Below, piece by piece: positions 1 to 10,746 of a stretch of DNA of 64,000 nucleotides (the stretch's first letter is position 1; the number at the start of each line of letters is the position of its first letter). Origin of the DNA: Pseudomonadota bacterium (GTDB taxonomy: Bacteria > Pseudomonadota > Gammaproteobacteria > Burkholderiales > Burkholderiaceae_E); contig CAUJHG010000062.1 of the NCBI GenBank assembly GCA_963204785.1, positions 18,054 through 82,053 of the forward strand, in the 5' to 3' direction. The notes beneath the pieces were generated by a model. The model was not told the origin of the DNA, did not search any database, and saw only the letters and a program-made list of their open reading frames with translations. The translations under genes were made by a program, and so were the position numbers.

Positions 1-707
1 CCGATGGTCTGCACCTCGAGCCCGCCGAGCGATACCGCAAGCGTGCCCACGACGAGCGCGACGACGGTGCCGGGCACCCTGGACATCCAGTGGTAGACGG
101 GCGAGCGGGATGCCGCGTAGGTCTTGGGCCAGAGCAGCACGATCGCGAGCGAGGCCAGCGACAGCCCGAGCGTGACGGGATCGAACTCGCCGGCGTGCGC
201 CCCGATCGCCTTCAGTTTCTCGAAGAACTCGGCAGGCAGGTCGTCGATCGGCAGGCCGAGGAAGTCCTTCACCTGCGACAGCGCGATCAGCACCGCAATG
301 CCGTTGGTGAAGCCGATGACGATCGAGACGGGAATGAAGCGGACCAGGCTGCCAAGCCTGGCCAGGCCCATCACGAAGAGCAGCACTCCGGCGAGCATCG
401 TCGCCAGCAGCAGGTTGGCGACGCCGTAGTTCTCGACGATGCCGTAGACGATGACGATGAACGCGCCGGCCGGCCCGCCGATCTGCACCTTCGATCCACC
501 CAGGACCGCGACGAGGAAACCCCCGACGATGGCGGTGAAGATGCCCGCCTGCGGCGAGAGGCCGCTGGCGATCGCGAAGGCCATTGCCAGCGGCAGGGCC
601 ACCACACCGACCGTCAGCCCGGCAGCCACGTCGCCGGTGAGGCGGCTGCGGTCGTAGTCGCGCAGCGCCGACACCAGCGCCGGCCTGAATTCGAGCGACA
701 GTTTCAT
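1..707 (-). CDS. SulP family inorganic anion (sulfate) transporter, truncated by window start
   Basis: Reverse-strand reading from ATG at 707 gives MKLSLEFRPALVSALRDYDRSRLTGDVAAGLTVGVVALPLAMAFAIASGLSPQAGIFTAIVGGFLVAVLGGSKVQIGGPAGAFIVIVYGIV, typical of the SulP N-terminus; open to the window edge. Confidence 0.9.
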   Translation of the reverse strand, partial: MKLSLEFRPALVSALRDYDRSRLTGDVAAGLTVGVVALPLAMAFAIASGLSPQAGIFTAIVGGFLVAVLGGSKVQIGGPAGAFIVIVYGIVENYGVANLLLATMLAGVLLFVMGLARLGSLVRFIPVSIVIGFTNGIAVLIALSQVKDFLGLPIDDLPAEFFEKLKAIGAHAGEFDPVTLGLSLASLAIVLLWPKTYAASRSPVYHWMSRVPGTVVALVVGTLAVSLGGLEVQTI

Positions 708-847
708 CGTGGTGAAGGCCCTCCCGGCCACGCGGAGCATGGAGCAGGGATTGTATGCGGATCAAATGCGTCCTGCATGACAATCGTATGTTAATGTTAT
801 GCGCATGTCTCCGGATCGGCCGGGGACCCGGCGAGAGGCGCAGCCGC

Positions 848-1036
848 ATGGAGAAGAAGACCGCGAGACTGACGCTGCTGATCGACCCGCACAAGAAGGC
901 GGCGTTCGAGCAGTTGTGCGCGGCGCAGGACCTGACCCCGTCGCAGGTGATCAGGCAGCTGATTCGTGAATACCTCGCCCGTCACGGGGTGGGCTATCCC
1001 AGCCAGCCGAAGATCGGCAAGAGCGACTTGCGCTGA
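848..1036 (+). CDS. Small ribbon-helix-helix (CopG/Arc-like) protein
   Basis: 62 aa MEKKTARLTLLIDPHKKAAFEQLCAAQDLTPSQVIRQLIREYLARHG; beta strand followed by two helices, RHH-like. Confidence 0.7.
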   Translation: MEKKTARLTLLIDPHKKAAFEQLCAAQDLTPSQVIRQLIREYLARHGVGYPSQPKIGKSDLR

Positions 1037-1099
1037 CGCCTCCACCAGCCGGGCGCCGGCCGGGGAAAACCGTGCGGGCGCGCCCCGCCCGGCCCTGGC

Positions 1100-2497
<1,398 letters not shown>

Positions 2498-2563
2498 GAG
2501 CGTGGCTCCACCCCCTGCGCGGGCGGCACCTGCCGGCGGCGTCACTCAGCGTGCCGCAGAGCC

Positions 2564-3016
2564 TCAGTTCCTGCACTCGTTGGCCAGTTGCTGGCCGCGC
2601 CGGGTGTCCAGCAGCATCGCCTTGCCGACGATCACCAGCCAGACCAGCCCCGAGGCGCTGTCCTCGTAGCGCAGCGCCCCGCTGCGCGTGCCGACCGCAC
2701 GCAGGGTGTAGTCCTTGCGATCCCAGTTGAGCACCGCGAAGCCGAGGTCGGGCGCGACGTCGCGCACGTGGACCTGGCGATTCAGCTCGCAGCGATAGGT
2801 GCCCGCGCGAAACGGCAGGCCTGCCGGGTTGATCTCGGCCACCGGTTGTGCCGCGACCACCGCTCCCGGCGCAGCCGTCTCCTGCTGCTGCGCCGGCGCC
2901 ATGGCGATCGCCGCCGGCCCTGCGGGGGCCTGGACGTCGTCGGCGCCGAAGGCCGATGCGCCGAAGGCGCACATCGCGAGGGCCGCTGCGGACCGTGCCA
3001 AGGTGAAGCCCTGCAT
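2564..3016 (-). CDS. Secreted MliC-like (C-type lysozyme inhibitor-like) protein
   Basis: Signal peptide plus YRCELNRQVHVRDVAPDLGFAVLNWDRKDYTLRAV...DSASGLVWLVIVGKAMLLD, MliC-like pattern. Confidence 0.55.
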   Translation of the reverse strand: MQGFTLARSAAALAMCAFGASAFGADDVQAPAGPAAIAMAPAQQQETAAPGAVVAAQPVAEINPAGLPFRAGTYRCELNRQVHVRDVAPDLGFAVLNWDRKDYTLRAVGTRSGALRYEDSASGLVWLVIVGKAMLLDTRRGQQLANECRN

Positions 3017-3159
3017 GCTCGTCTCCTGGTGATGGATGGGCGGGCGATGAGTTCAGCCGCTGCCCGGCCGATCGGATGCCTCATCGATTGTCGACCGGGC
3101 CGATGGCAAACGCAAGTTGCACCGATGCGCCAGCGCATCGGTCGCGTGCGCTGCAGGGG

Positions 3160-4017
3160 CTATCCGGCGCCGCCCCCCGGACGGGAAGAGCCTCGAGCGC
3201 CGCCCTTGGCGGCCTTCGCCGCGGGCTGGCCCGGTGGCTTGCCGGCACCGGCGCGCGCATCGACCACCAGGTTCAGCGCCATGTCGAAGGCCGCCTCGGT
3301 GAATGCCAGCACGCGCGCGAACTCCGCGTCGTCCAGCCCTCGCGCAGCATCGCGCGAGCGATAGACGTTGATGAATTCGTGCTCGCGTCCGGCGTGCAGG
3401 ACCAGATGCGCCACGCCCAGTTGCTCGAGCGTGCGCCACAGCGAGGGGCTGTAATTGCGCGCGATCTGCATCAGGAAGGGAACGGGATCGTTGCGCGCCA
3501 GCAGCGCCGCCAGTCGCAGCAGCACCTCGAAAGGCAGCGCGGCCCGCCCGCTCTCGGCGAGATCGAGCAGGGCCGGGTCCTTCAGGTCGATCGCCGCGCT
3601 GACCTCGTCGACCGTCAGCCCGGCGGTCTCGCGTGCGTCGCGCAGGAAGGCGCCGGCCTTCTGCAGCGCGCGCCGGTGCGAGGGGCGGCGCACGAGCACG
3701 TTGCCCACGTCGAACGAAAGCTCGGCGGCACTGCCCACCAGTCCGAGCAGTTGGTCGGTGACCGAACGCAGTTGCGCCGGCAACAGCGACGCCAGTGATC
3801 CGCCGCCGCCACCGCTGCCCGCGGCCGGGGCTGCGGGCGCATCGCTCCTGCTCCGTTTCTTCCCGGCGGCAGCGTCGTGCTGCGCCACGTCCCGCTGCGC
3901 GCGCGCTGCCGCCTTGGCACGTCCCTGGGCAGCCCGCCCTGCCTGCCCGCCGGCTTTCGCCGGCCCGGCCGCGACCTTGCCTGCAGCCCTCCCCGCCCTG
4001 CCTGCGCTCACCACCAT
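3160..4017 (-). CDS. HTH (XRE-like) domain protein with Ala/Lys/Arg-rich N- and C-terminal tails
   Basis: Central GAFLRDARETAGLTVDEVSAAIDLKDPALLDLAESGRAALPFEVLLRLAALLA resembles a XRE HTH; flanked by low-complexity basic tails. Confidence 0.65.
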   Translation of the reverse strand: MVVSAGRAGRAAGKVAAGPAKAGGQAGRAAQGRAKAAARAQRDVAQHDAAAGKKRSRSDAPAAPAAGSGGGGGSLASLLPAQLRSVTDQLLGLVGSAAELSFDVGNVLVRRPSHRRALQKAGAFLRDARETAGLTVDEVSAAIDLKDPALLDLAESGRAALPFEVLLRLAALLARNDPVPFLMQIARNYSPSLWRTLEQLGVAHLVLHAGREHEFINVYRSRDAARGLDDAEFARVLAFTEAAFDMALNLVVDARAGAGKPPGQPAAKAAKGGARGSSRPGGGAG

Positions 4018-4196
4018 CGCTCCCGTCCGACCGTTCGGCTCCCATCGTATCCCGCCACGGCTGCGCGCACGAGCGATCCGCGCGTCGCCCGCCATCCGCC
4101 CGTGGACGCGCACGAACCGGGCCTCGTCGAAGCGCTCCTGCCAGCGACACCCGCGCGAGGGCTACACTCCGGCTGCCCTGCAAGCACGGACTGACG

Positions 4197-4925
4197 ATGA
4201 CCGAACGCCCGATCCCCACCCTCACCCAGGCCGAAGCCCGCGTGCTCGGCGTGCTGATCGAAAAGCAGCTCGCGGTGCCCGACACCTATCCGCTCACCCT
4301 GAACGCGCTGATCGCAGGCTGCAACCAGAAGACGAGCCGCGAGCCGGTGATGGCGATGGACGAGCGCGAAGCGCGCGAGGCCCTGGACTCGCTGCGCCAC
4401 GCCTCGCTGGTCATCGAGTCCAGCGGCAGCCGGGTGATGCGCTACGAGCACAACGCGCGGCGCGCGCTTGGCGTTCCGTCGGAATCGGTGGCGCTGCTGG
4501 CCACGCTGATGCTTCGCGGCCCGCAGACCTCGGCGGAACTGCGCACGAACGCCGAACGGCTGCAGCGCTTCTCGGATGCCTCGGCCCTCGAGGGCTTCCT
4601 CGAGGAGCTCGCCGCCTGGCCGGCCGGTCCGCTGGTGACGCGACTGCCCAGGCAGCCCGGGGCGCGCGAGCAGCGCTGGGCGCACCTCCTCTGCGGCGCA
4701 CCGGTGGGTTCCCCGATCCAGGCTGCTCCGATGGAGTTCGGCGGCGAAGACCCCGGCGATCGCGGTCGGCACGGCGCTGCCGCCGACGCTGTGCTGCGCA
4801 TCGGGGCGCTGGAGCAGCGCGTGGCGCAGCTCGAGGCGCAGGTGCGACGGCTGTGCGGCGAACTCGGCATCGACCGTCAGGATCCGGCCTGCGAACCGGA
4901 CCATCCGGTCCCGCAGTCGCAGTGA
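4197..4925 (+). CDS. YceH/DUF480 family protein
   Basis: MTERPIPTLTQAEARVLGVLIEKQLAVPDTYPLTLNALIAGCNQKTSREPVM is diagnostic of the YceH family. Confidence 0.9.
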   Translation: MTERPIPTLTQAEARVLGVLIEKQLAVPDTYPLTLNALIAGCNQKTSREPVMAMDEREAREALDSLRHASLVIESSGSRVMRYEHNARRALGVPSESVALLATLMLRGPQTSAELRTNAERLQRFSDASALEGFLEELAAWPAGPLVTRLPRQPGAREQRWAHLLCGAPVGSPIQAAPMEFGGEDPGDRGRHGAAADAVLRIGALEQRVAQLEAQVRRLCGELGIDRQDPACEPDHPVPQSQ

Positions 4926-4980
4926 ACCGGCAGCCATCCCGCTCGAATGCCCTGTGCCGCATGGCGCCTTCCATTCGCCC

Positions 4981-6567
4981 ATGAGCACTGTCCGCGTCCC
5001 GCTGATCGCCGGCCTGCTCGAGCCGCAGGCCTACCCGCACCCGGTTGCGCAAGTGGTGCTGATCGAGACGCACATCTCCTGGGTGCTGCTGGCGGGCGAC
5101 TTCGCCTACAAGGTGAAGAAGCCGGTGGACTTCGGCTTCGTCGACTTCTCGACCCTGCAGCGCCGGCACGACTTCTGCCAGGAGGAGCTGCGCCTGAATC
5201 GGCGGCTCGCGCCGCAGATGTACCTGGACGTGGTCGCGATCACCGGCTCGCCCGCGGCGCCGCGAATCGGCGGTGACGGGCCGGTGCTCGAATGGGCGGT
5301 GAAGATGCAGCGATTCCGCGCCGAGGACGAGCTCGGCGCGCTGGCCGCCCGGGGCGCGCTGCAGGCCGGACACATCGAAGCGCTCGCCCGGCTGGTCGCC
5401 GATTTCCACGCCCAGGCGCGGGCGCATCCCCCCGACCCAGGCTGGGGCAGCGCGGACACGGTGCTGGAGCACTGGCTGGGCAACTTCGAGCAGATCGCCG
5501 ACAGTGGCCTGGCCGAGGCGCAGCGGCCGCGCCTGCAGGCCCTGGAGGCCTGGACGAGACAGCAGCACGCGCGGCTCGCGCCGCTGATCGAGCGGCGCCG
5601 CGCAGAGGGCTTCGTGCGGGAATGCCATGGCGACCTGCATCTGGGCAACGTCGTGCTCATGGACGGACAGCCGCTGCCCTTCGATGCGCTCGAATTCGAC
5701 CCGGCGCTGCGCTGGACCGACGTCATTGCCGAGATCGCCTTCACCGCGATGGATCTCGAACGCTTCGGCCGGCCGGATCTCGCCGGGCGCTTCCTCGATG
5801 CCTGGCTCGAGCGCAGCGGTGATTTCGCCGGGCTGGCGCTGCTGCCGGCGATGCTCGCCTACCGCGCGATGGTGCGCGCCAAGGTGTCCGTGCTGAGCGC
5901 GGTGCAGGCACCCGACCCTGCGCAGCGCGAGGCGGCGCTGGCGCAGATGCGCGCCTGTCTGGCGCTGGCCGAACGCTTCGCTGCGCCGCGTGCGCGCGCG
6001 CTGGCGATCGCGACCGGCGTCTCCGGCTCGGGCAAGAGCCGCCTCGCGCTCGAACTGGTCGAGCACGGCGGCTGGGTGCGCATCCGCTCCGATGTCGAGC
6101 GCAAGCGCCTGGCCGGCCGGCCGGCATTGCAGTCTGCGGCGAGCGCTCCCGGACAGGGGCTCTACACGGCGGCACGCAGCGACCAGGTCTACCGCCGGCT
6201 CGCGACGCTCGCACGCGAGGTGCTGCACGCCGGCTACCCGGTGCTGGTGGACGCCACCTTCCTGGAGCGCGCGCGGCGCGACGCGCTGCGCGCAGTGGCC
6301 GTCGACTGCGCAGCGGGGTTCGCGATCCTCGCCGTCGATGCGCCGGAGCCGGTCCTGCGCCAGCGCGTGCTCGCCCGCGCCGCCGCCGGCGCGGATCCGT
6401 CGGATGCGACGATCGAGGTGCTCGAGCGGCAGCTCGCGACCCGCGAGCCGCTGGGCAAGGAAGAGCGCGACTGCGCAGTGGAGGTCGACACTTCGGCCCC
6501 GATCGACCCGTCGCAGCTCGCGCAGACGCTGCTCGACCGGGCGCTGGCCGGATCGCCGCGGACCTGA
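4981..6567 (+). CDS. Bifunctional aminoglycoside phosphotransferase-like/P-loop ATP-binding protein
   Basis: N-terminal APH-like kinase (CHGDLHLGNVVLMDG) fused to a C-terminal P-loop kinase (ATGVSGSGKSRLALEL). Confidence 0.85.
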   Translation: MSTVRVPLIAGLLEPQAYPHPVAQVVLIETHISWVLLAGDFAYKVKKPVDFGFVDFSTLQRRHDFCQEELRLNRRLAPQMYLDVVAITGSPAAPRIGGDGPVLEWAVKMQRFRAEDELGALAARGALQAGHIEALARLVADFHAQARAHPPDPGWGSADTVLEHWLGNFEQIADSGLAEAQRPRLQALEAWTRQQHARLAPLIERRRAEGFVRECHGDLHLGNVVLMDGQPLPFDALEFDPALRWTDVIAEIAFTAMDLERFGRPDLAGRFLDAWLERSGDFAGLALLPAMLAYRAMVRAKVSVLSAVQAPDPAQREAALAQMRACLALAERFAAPRARALAIATGVSGSGKSRLALELVEHGGWVRIRSDVERKRLAGRPALQSAASAPGQGLYTAARSDQVYRRLATLAREVLHAGYPVLVDATFLERARRDALRAVAVDCAAGFAILAVDAPEPVLRQRVLARAAAGADPSDATIEVLERQLATREPLGKEERDCAVEVDTSAPIDPSQLAQTLLDRALAGSPRT

Positions 6568-6587
6568 GCCTGGCAGGAGATCGGAGC

Positions 6588-7514
6588 GTGGATCCCATGG
6601 GCAGCAGCCGCTCCCCCCGCAGTCTCGCCCGCTACGCCTGGCTGTCGATCGCGGTGGCGCTCGTGACGATGGCCCTGAAAGGGATTGCCTGGTGGCTCAC
6701 CGGCTCGGTCGGTCTGCTGTCGGACGCGCTCGAATCGCTGGTCAACCTCGCCGGTGCAGTGATGGCACTGGCGATGCTGACGGTCGCCGAGCGGCCGCCA
6801 GACGAGTCCCATGCCTTCGGCCATGGCAAGGCCGAGCTCTTCTCCAGTGCATTCGAGGGCGCACTGATCCTGATCGCAGCAGCCGGAATCGTCTACGCGG
6901 CGATCGGACGGCTGCTTGCGCCGCAGCCCATCGAGCAGATCGGTGTCGGCGTCGGGGTCAACGCGCTGGCCATGCTCGTGAACCTGGGCACCGGGCTGCT
7001 CCTGCTGCGCGTCGGTCGGGAGCACGGGTCGATCGCGCTCGAGGCGGATGGTCACCATCTGATGAGCGACGTCTGGACTTCTGTCGCCGTGATCCTCGGG
7101 GTGGGCGTCGCAGTGCTCACCGACTGGCAGTGGCTGGATTCCGTGGTCGCACTGCTGGTGGGGGCGCACATCGTGCGAACCGGCTGGCATCTGGCGAGAC
7201 GCTCGGCCGACGGGCTGATGGACGCCGCACTGCCGATCGCGCAGCGCGAGATCCTCGAGACGACGCTGGACCGCTACCGCAGCCAGGGCTTCCGCTTCCA
7301 CGCGGTGCGCACGCGCCAGGCGGGAATGCGCTCCTTCGTGTCGATGCACGTGCTGGTGCCCGGCGACTGGACCGTGCAGCGCGGCCACGACCTCCTCGAA
7401 CGCATCGAGGCCGACGTGCGTGCGGCGCTGCCACGCTGCCACGTCAGCACGCACCTCGAGCCGATCGAAGACCCGAGCTCACTGGAGGACGAGCCGCTCG
7501 ACCGCCACGACTGA
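6588..7514 (+). CDS. Cation diffusion facilitator family transporter
   Basis: GSVGLLSDALESLVNLAGAVMALAML...HAFGHGKAELFSSAFEG, CDF signature. Confidence 0.93.
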   Translation: MDPMGSSRSPRSLARYAWLSIAVALVTMALKGIAWWLTGSVGLLSDALESLVNLAGAVMALAMLTVAERPPDESHAFGHGKAELFSSAFEGALILIAAAGIVYAAIGRLLAPQPIEQIGVGVGVNALAMLVNLGTGLLLLRVGREHGSIALEADGHHLMSDVWTSVAVILGVGVAVLTDWQWLDSVVALLVGAHIVRTGWHLARRSADGLMDAALPIAQREILETTLDRYRSQGFRFHAVRTRQAGMRSFVSMHVLVPGDWTVQRGHDLLERIEADVRAALPRCHVSTHLEPIEDPSSLEDEPLDRHD

Positions 7515-7551
7515 GCCGCGCCCGCGCTTTGCGTCGAGGGCAACGGAAACG

Positions 7552-7603
7552 GCTTCGCGGGAGCCGCCTGTCGGGTAGAGCGGCCTGCCGGTCGCCGCGA
7601 AGC
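7552..7603. repeat. 9-bp perfect inverted repeat GCTTCGCGG/CCGCGAAGC, possible stem-loop
   Basis: Arms at 7552-7560 and 7595-7603 in the intergenic region after the CDF gene. Confidence 0.5.
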
Positions 7604-7659
7604 TTCTGCCCTGGCCCGCGTGCGGCCGACGATGGCCCTCCATACCGGAGGACCGCACG

Positions 7660-7911
7660 ATGAACGCAATTGCCGATCCGATGCTCCTGCTGGACGCTGC
7701 GCCCGAGACCGCGGGCGCGGTGCGCGCGCTCGAACCCGCTGCGCGGATCAGTGCCGCACGATGGGAGACCGGCTTCGAGACAGCGATCGACGACGAGGAC
7801 GAGGACGACGGCCCTTGTCTCGCGTCCTTCGATGGCGAAGCGGTGCTCGACTGGACGGTCCGCGCGATCTGCGCGTGCAAGCTGCAGGCGCTCACCGCAC
7901 TGCAGGACTAG
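7660..7911 (+). CDS. Small acidic hypothetical protein (83 aa)
   Basis: ORF preceded by GGAGG (ccggaggaccgcacgATG); no family recognised. Confidence 0.6.
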   Translation: MNAIADPMLLLDAAPETAGAVRALEPAARISAARWETGFETAIDDEDEDDGPCLASFDGEAVLDWTVRAICACKLQALTALQD

Positions 7912-8075
7912 CGCACTGCCCGAGTCCGCGGTGCCGGGTACTGCCAGCCCCGGACGCTGCGCAGTCTGCCTGCCAGGCAGCGAGCCTCGCGCGGATTGTC
8001 CGCCCTCCTGCGGGTAGACTGTCCGGCGGCGCACGCGGCCGGCAAGCATTCCCGTGCGATCCGAACGGGAGGGAC

Positions 8076-9320
8076 ATGCAGACACCTGGGGCTGGCGCGA
8101 AGCCGCGGATCTTCTACGGCTGGGTCGTCGTCTGGGCGGCCTTCGTCGGCCTGGCGACGATCTTCGGCACCTCGTACGCGTTCGCGGCCTTCTTCCGCTC
8201 CTTCGCGGACGAGTTCGCCGCGCAGCGAGCCGACGTCTCGCTGGTCTTCGGCCTGTCGGGGCTCCTCTACTTCACGCTGGGCGTGGCCGGCGGGGCCCTC
8301 TCCGATCGCTTCGGACCACGGATCACGACCAGCGCCGGGATGGCGATCATCGTCGCTGCCCTGCTGTGGGCAAGCTTCGCCTCCAGCCTGTCGATCGTCT
8401 ACCTGGCCTTCGGTGCAGGCGTCGGCGTCGGGATCGCGCTCGTCTACACCCCGACCATGGGCGCAGTCCAGCCCTGGTTCGTTCGTCATCGCGGACTGGC
8501 CTCGGGGATCTCCAGCGCGGGAATCGGCGCCGGCACGCTGGTGATTCCCCTGCTGGTCACCGCCTGGATCGACGCCTGGGGCTGGCGCGTGGCGATGCGC
8601 GGGCTGGCCGGGGCGGTCGCGGTGCTGGGCATCGCGTCCGCGCTGTGCCTGGAGAAGAACCCCGCCGGGCGCGGCCTCGGCCCCGACGGCGACCCGCCCT
8701 TGCAGGGCGTCGGCGGCGGGCACTCGGCGCTGGCCGGAATGACGCTTCGCGAAGCGGTACGCAGCAGCAGCTTCGGCTGGCTCTACCTGTCGACGGTGCT
8801 CGCCGCCCCGGTGATGTTCACCCCCTTCGCCCACCTGTCGGCGCACGCGCGCGACATGTCGATCGCCGAAGGCCTGGCCGTCGGACTGGTCGGCCTGATC
8901 GGCATCGGCAGCCTGGTCGGCCGCTTCGCGATCGGCTGGCTCGCCGACCGGATCGGCCGGCTGCGCGCGCTGGTGCTGATGATCGCGCTGATGGGCGCGT
9001 CCTACCTGCTCTGGTGGCTGGCGCCGGGCTACGCGCTGCTCGCCGGCTTCGCCGTGTGCTTCGGGCTGTGCTACGGCGGGATCGTCTCGCTGCTGCCGCC
9101 GATCTGCATGGACCTGTTCGGCGGGCGCTCGCTGTCGGCAGTGATCGGCGTGCTCTACAGCGGCGCCGCCTTCGGCAATCTGCTCGGCCCGGTGATCGCC
9201 GGCGCAGTGTTCGACCGCACCGGCAGCTACCTGCCGGTGATGGTCGGCTGCGCACTGTGCGCGGCTGCCGCGACCTGGGCAGCGACCCGTGTGACCGCGG
9301 CTGCGGACGGGAGCGTTTGA
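8076..9320 (+). CDS. MFS transporter
   Basis: 12-TM-like MFS sequence RIFYGWVVVWAAFVGLATIFGTSYAFAAFFRSFADEF...LSDRFGPRITT...LADRIGRLRAL. Confidence 0.9.
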   Translation: MQTPGAGAKPRIFYGWVVVWAAFVGLATIFGTSYAFAAFFRSFADEFAAQRADVSLVFGLSGLLYFTLGVAGGALSDRFGPRITTSAGMAIIVAALLWASFASSLSIVYLAFGAGVGVGIALVYTPTMGAVQPWFVRHRGLASGISSAGIGAGTLVIPLLVTAWIDAWGWRVAMRGLAGAVAVLGIASALCLEKNPAGRGLGPDGDPPLQGVGGGHSALAGMTLREAVRSSSFGWLYLSTVLAAPVMFTPFAHLSAHARDMSIAEGLAVGLVGLIGIGSLVGRFAIGWLADRIGRLRALVLMIALMGASYLLWWLAPGYALLAGFAVCFGLCYGGIVSLLPPICMDLFGGRSLSAVIGVLYSGAAFGNLLGPVIAGAVFDRTGSYLPVMVGCALCAAAATWAATRVTAAADGSV

Positions 9321-9348
9321 GCTGCTCCCGAGCGTGGCAGGCTTCCGG

Positions 9349-10746
9349 TCAGCGAGGCTGCGGCCAGGGGCGCTGTGGCGGGCGCAGCAGCTCGAGCAGC
9401 CGCGACAGGCGCAGCACGCCGAGATCGTCGAAGCGTTGCCCGATCACCTGCACTCCGATGGGCAGACCGTCGGCGGTCCAGTTCCAGTTCACCGACGCGG
9501 CAGGCTGTTCGCTGAAGTTGTAGGCGACCGTGAACGCGATGTGCGGCAAGGCGTCGTGCGGATCGCTCCCGGGTGAAGGGATGCCCGCCTCGTAGGCCGG
9601 GATCGGCGAGGTGGGGCTGATGACGAAGTCGTGGCGCCCGACCGCGCGCACCGCCGCCTCGCGCATCTCCATCAGCTGCGTGTAGGCGGCCATCACCTGG
9701 CCGCCGGTGAAGCCCTGCGAGCGCCAGGTGCACCACTCGACGATGAAGGGCAGCACCTTCGCACGTTGCCCGGGAGGCATCGCAGCGACGTCGTTTCCCG
9801 AGCGCGCCTCGAAGAAGACCCTGAACCCCTCGAGCATCTGCGGGCTCAGGAAGGAAGGCATGGGCTCGACGATGGCTCCCGCGGCAGCGAGCGCGCGCGC
9901 CGCGTCGGCGGCAACGGCGGCCACTTCCGGGTGGACCGGCAGCCCCACCCCCATGTCCGGCAGGAAGCCGATGCGCAGGCCCTTCAGCTCGAGCCCCTCG
10001 AGCGCCGCAGCGTAGTCGACCGGCGCCCAGGGCAGCGACATGAAGTCGCGCGGATCGGGACGGGAAAGCACCTCCATCAGCATCGCCGAGTCGCGCACCG
10101 TACGCGTCATCGGCCCGGCCACCCGCCCCATGTAGGGTGGATGGATCGGGATGCGCCCGAGGCTGGGCTTGAGCGCGAAAATGCCGCAGTGCGTCGCGGG
10201 CAGCCGCACCGAGCCGCCGATGTCCGTGCCCAGGTGCAGCGGGCCGTAGCCGGCCGCGCAGGCGGCAGCGGCCCCGGAGGACGAGCCCGACGGGTTGCGA
10301 TCGAGCCGCCAGGGGTTGCGGGTGATGCCGTGGATCGAGGACAGGCCCGAGGACAGCATCCCGAAGTCGGGCATCGTCGTCTTGCCCAGGATCACGCAGC
10401 CGGCCTCGCGCACGCGCGCTGCGGGCGGTGCATCCGCCGGCTTCGGGGAGAGATCGGCTGCGGCGGTGCCCACCGGTGCGGGGTCGCCGCGCGTGTGGAT
10501 GTTCTCCTTGATCGTGACCGGAATGCCGTCGAGCGGGGACAGCGGCCGGCCGCTTCGCCAGCGGTGCCCGGAAGCGCGCGCATCGGCCAGCGCCTGCTCG
10601 CGATGCAGCAGGTACATCGCGTTGATCGACGGCTCCCAGCGCTCGATGTGCGCCAGCACCTCGGTGGCCACCTCCACCGGCGAGACCTGCGCCTTCGCGT
10701 AGGCCTCGGAGAGTTCGGCAGCGTCCAGGCGATGCAGCTCGGTCAT
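9349..10746 (-). CDS. Amidase (amidase signature family)
   Basis: LDGIPVTIKENIHTRG and NPSGSSSGAAAACAAGYGPLHLGTDIGGSVRLPA: Lys and Ser-cisSer catalytic motifs. Confidence 0.95.
   Translation of the reverse strand: MTELHRLDAAELSEAYAKAQVSPVEVATEVLAHIERWEPSINAMYLLHREQALADARASGHRWRSGRPLSPLDGIPVTIKENIHTRGDPAPVGTAAADLSPKPADAPPAARVREAGCVILGKTTMPDFGMLSSGLSSIHGITRNPWRLDRNPSGSSSGAAAACAAGYGPLHLGTDIGGSVRLPATHCGIFALKPSLGRIPIHPPYMGRVAGPMTRTVRDSAMLMEVLSRPDPRDFMSLPWAPVDYAAALEGLELKGLRIGFLPDMGVGLPVHPEVAAVAADAARALAAAGAIVEPMPSFLSPQMLEGFRVFFEARSGNDVAAMPPGQRAKVLPFIVEWCTWRSQGFTGGQVMAAYTQLMEMREAAVRAVGRHDFVISPTSPIPAYEAGIPSPGSDPHDALPHIAFTVAYNFSEQPAASVNWNWTADGLPIGVQVIGQRFDDLGVLRLSRLLELLRPPQRPWPQPR

Noticed and set aside
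4981-6567. APH-like domain as an antibiotic-resistance gene
   Set aside because: The fused APH-like/P-loop architecture is a widespread chromosomal family not known to me as a resistance determinant; no mobile context.
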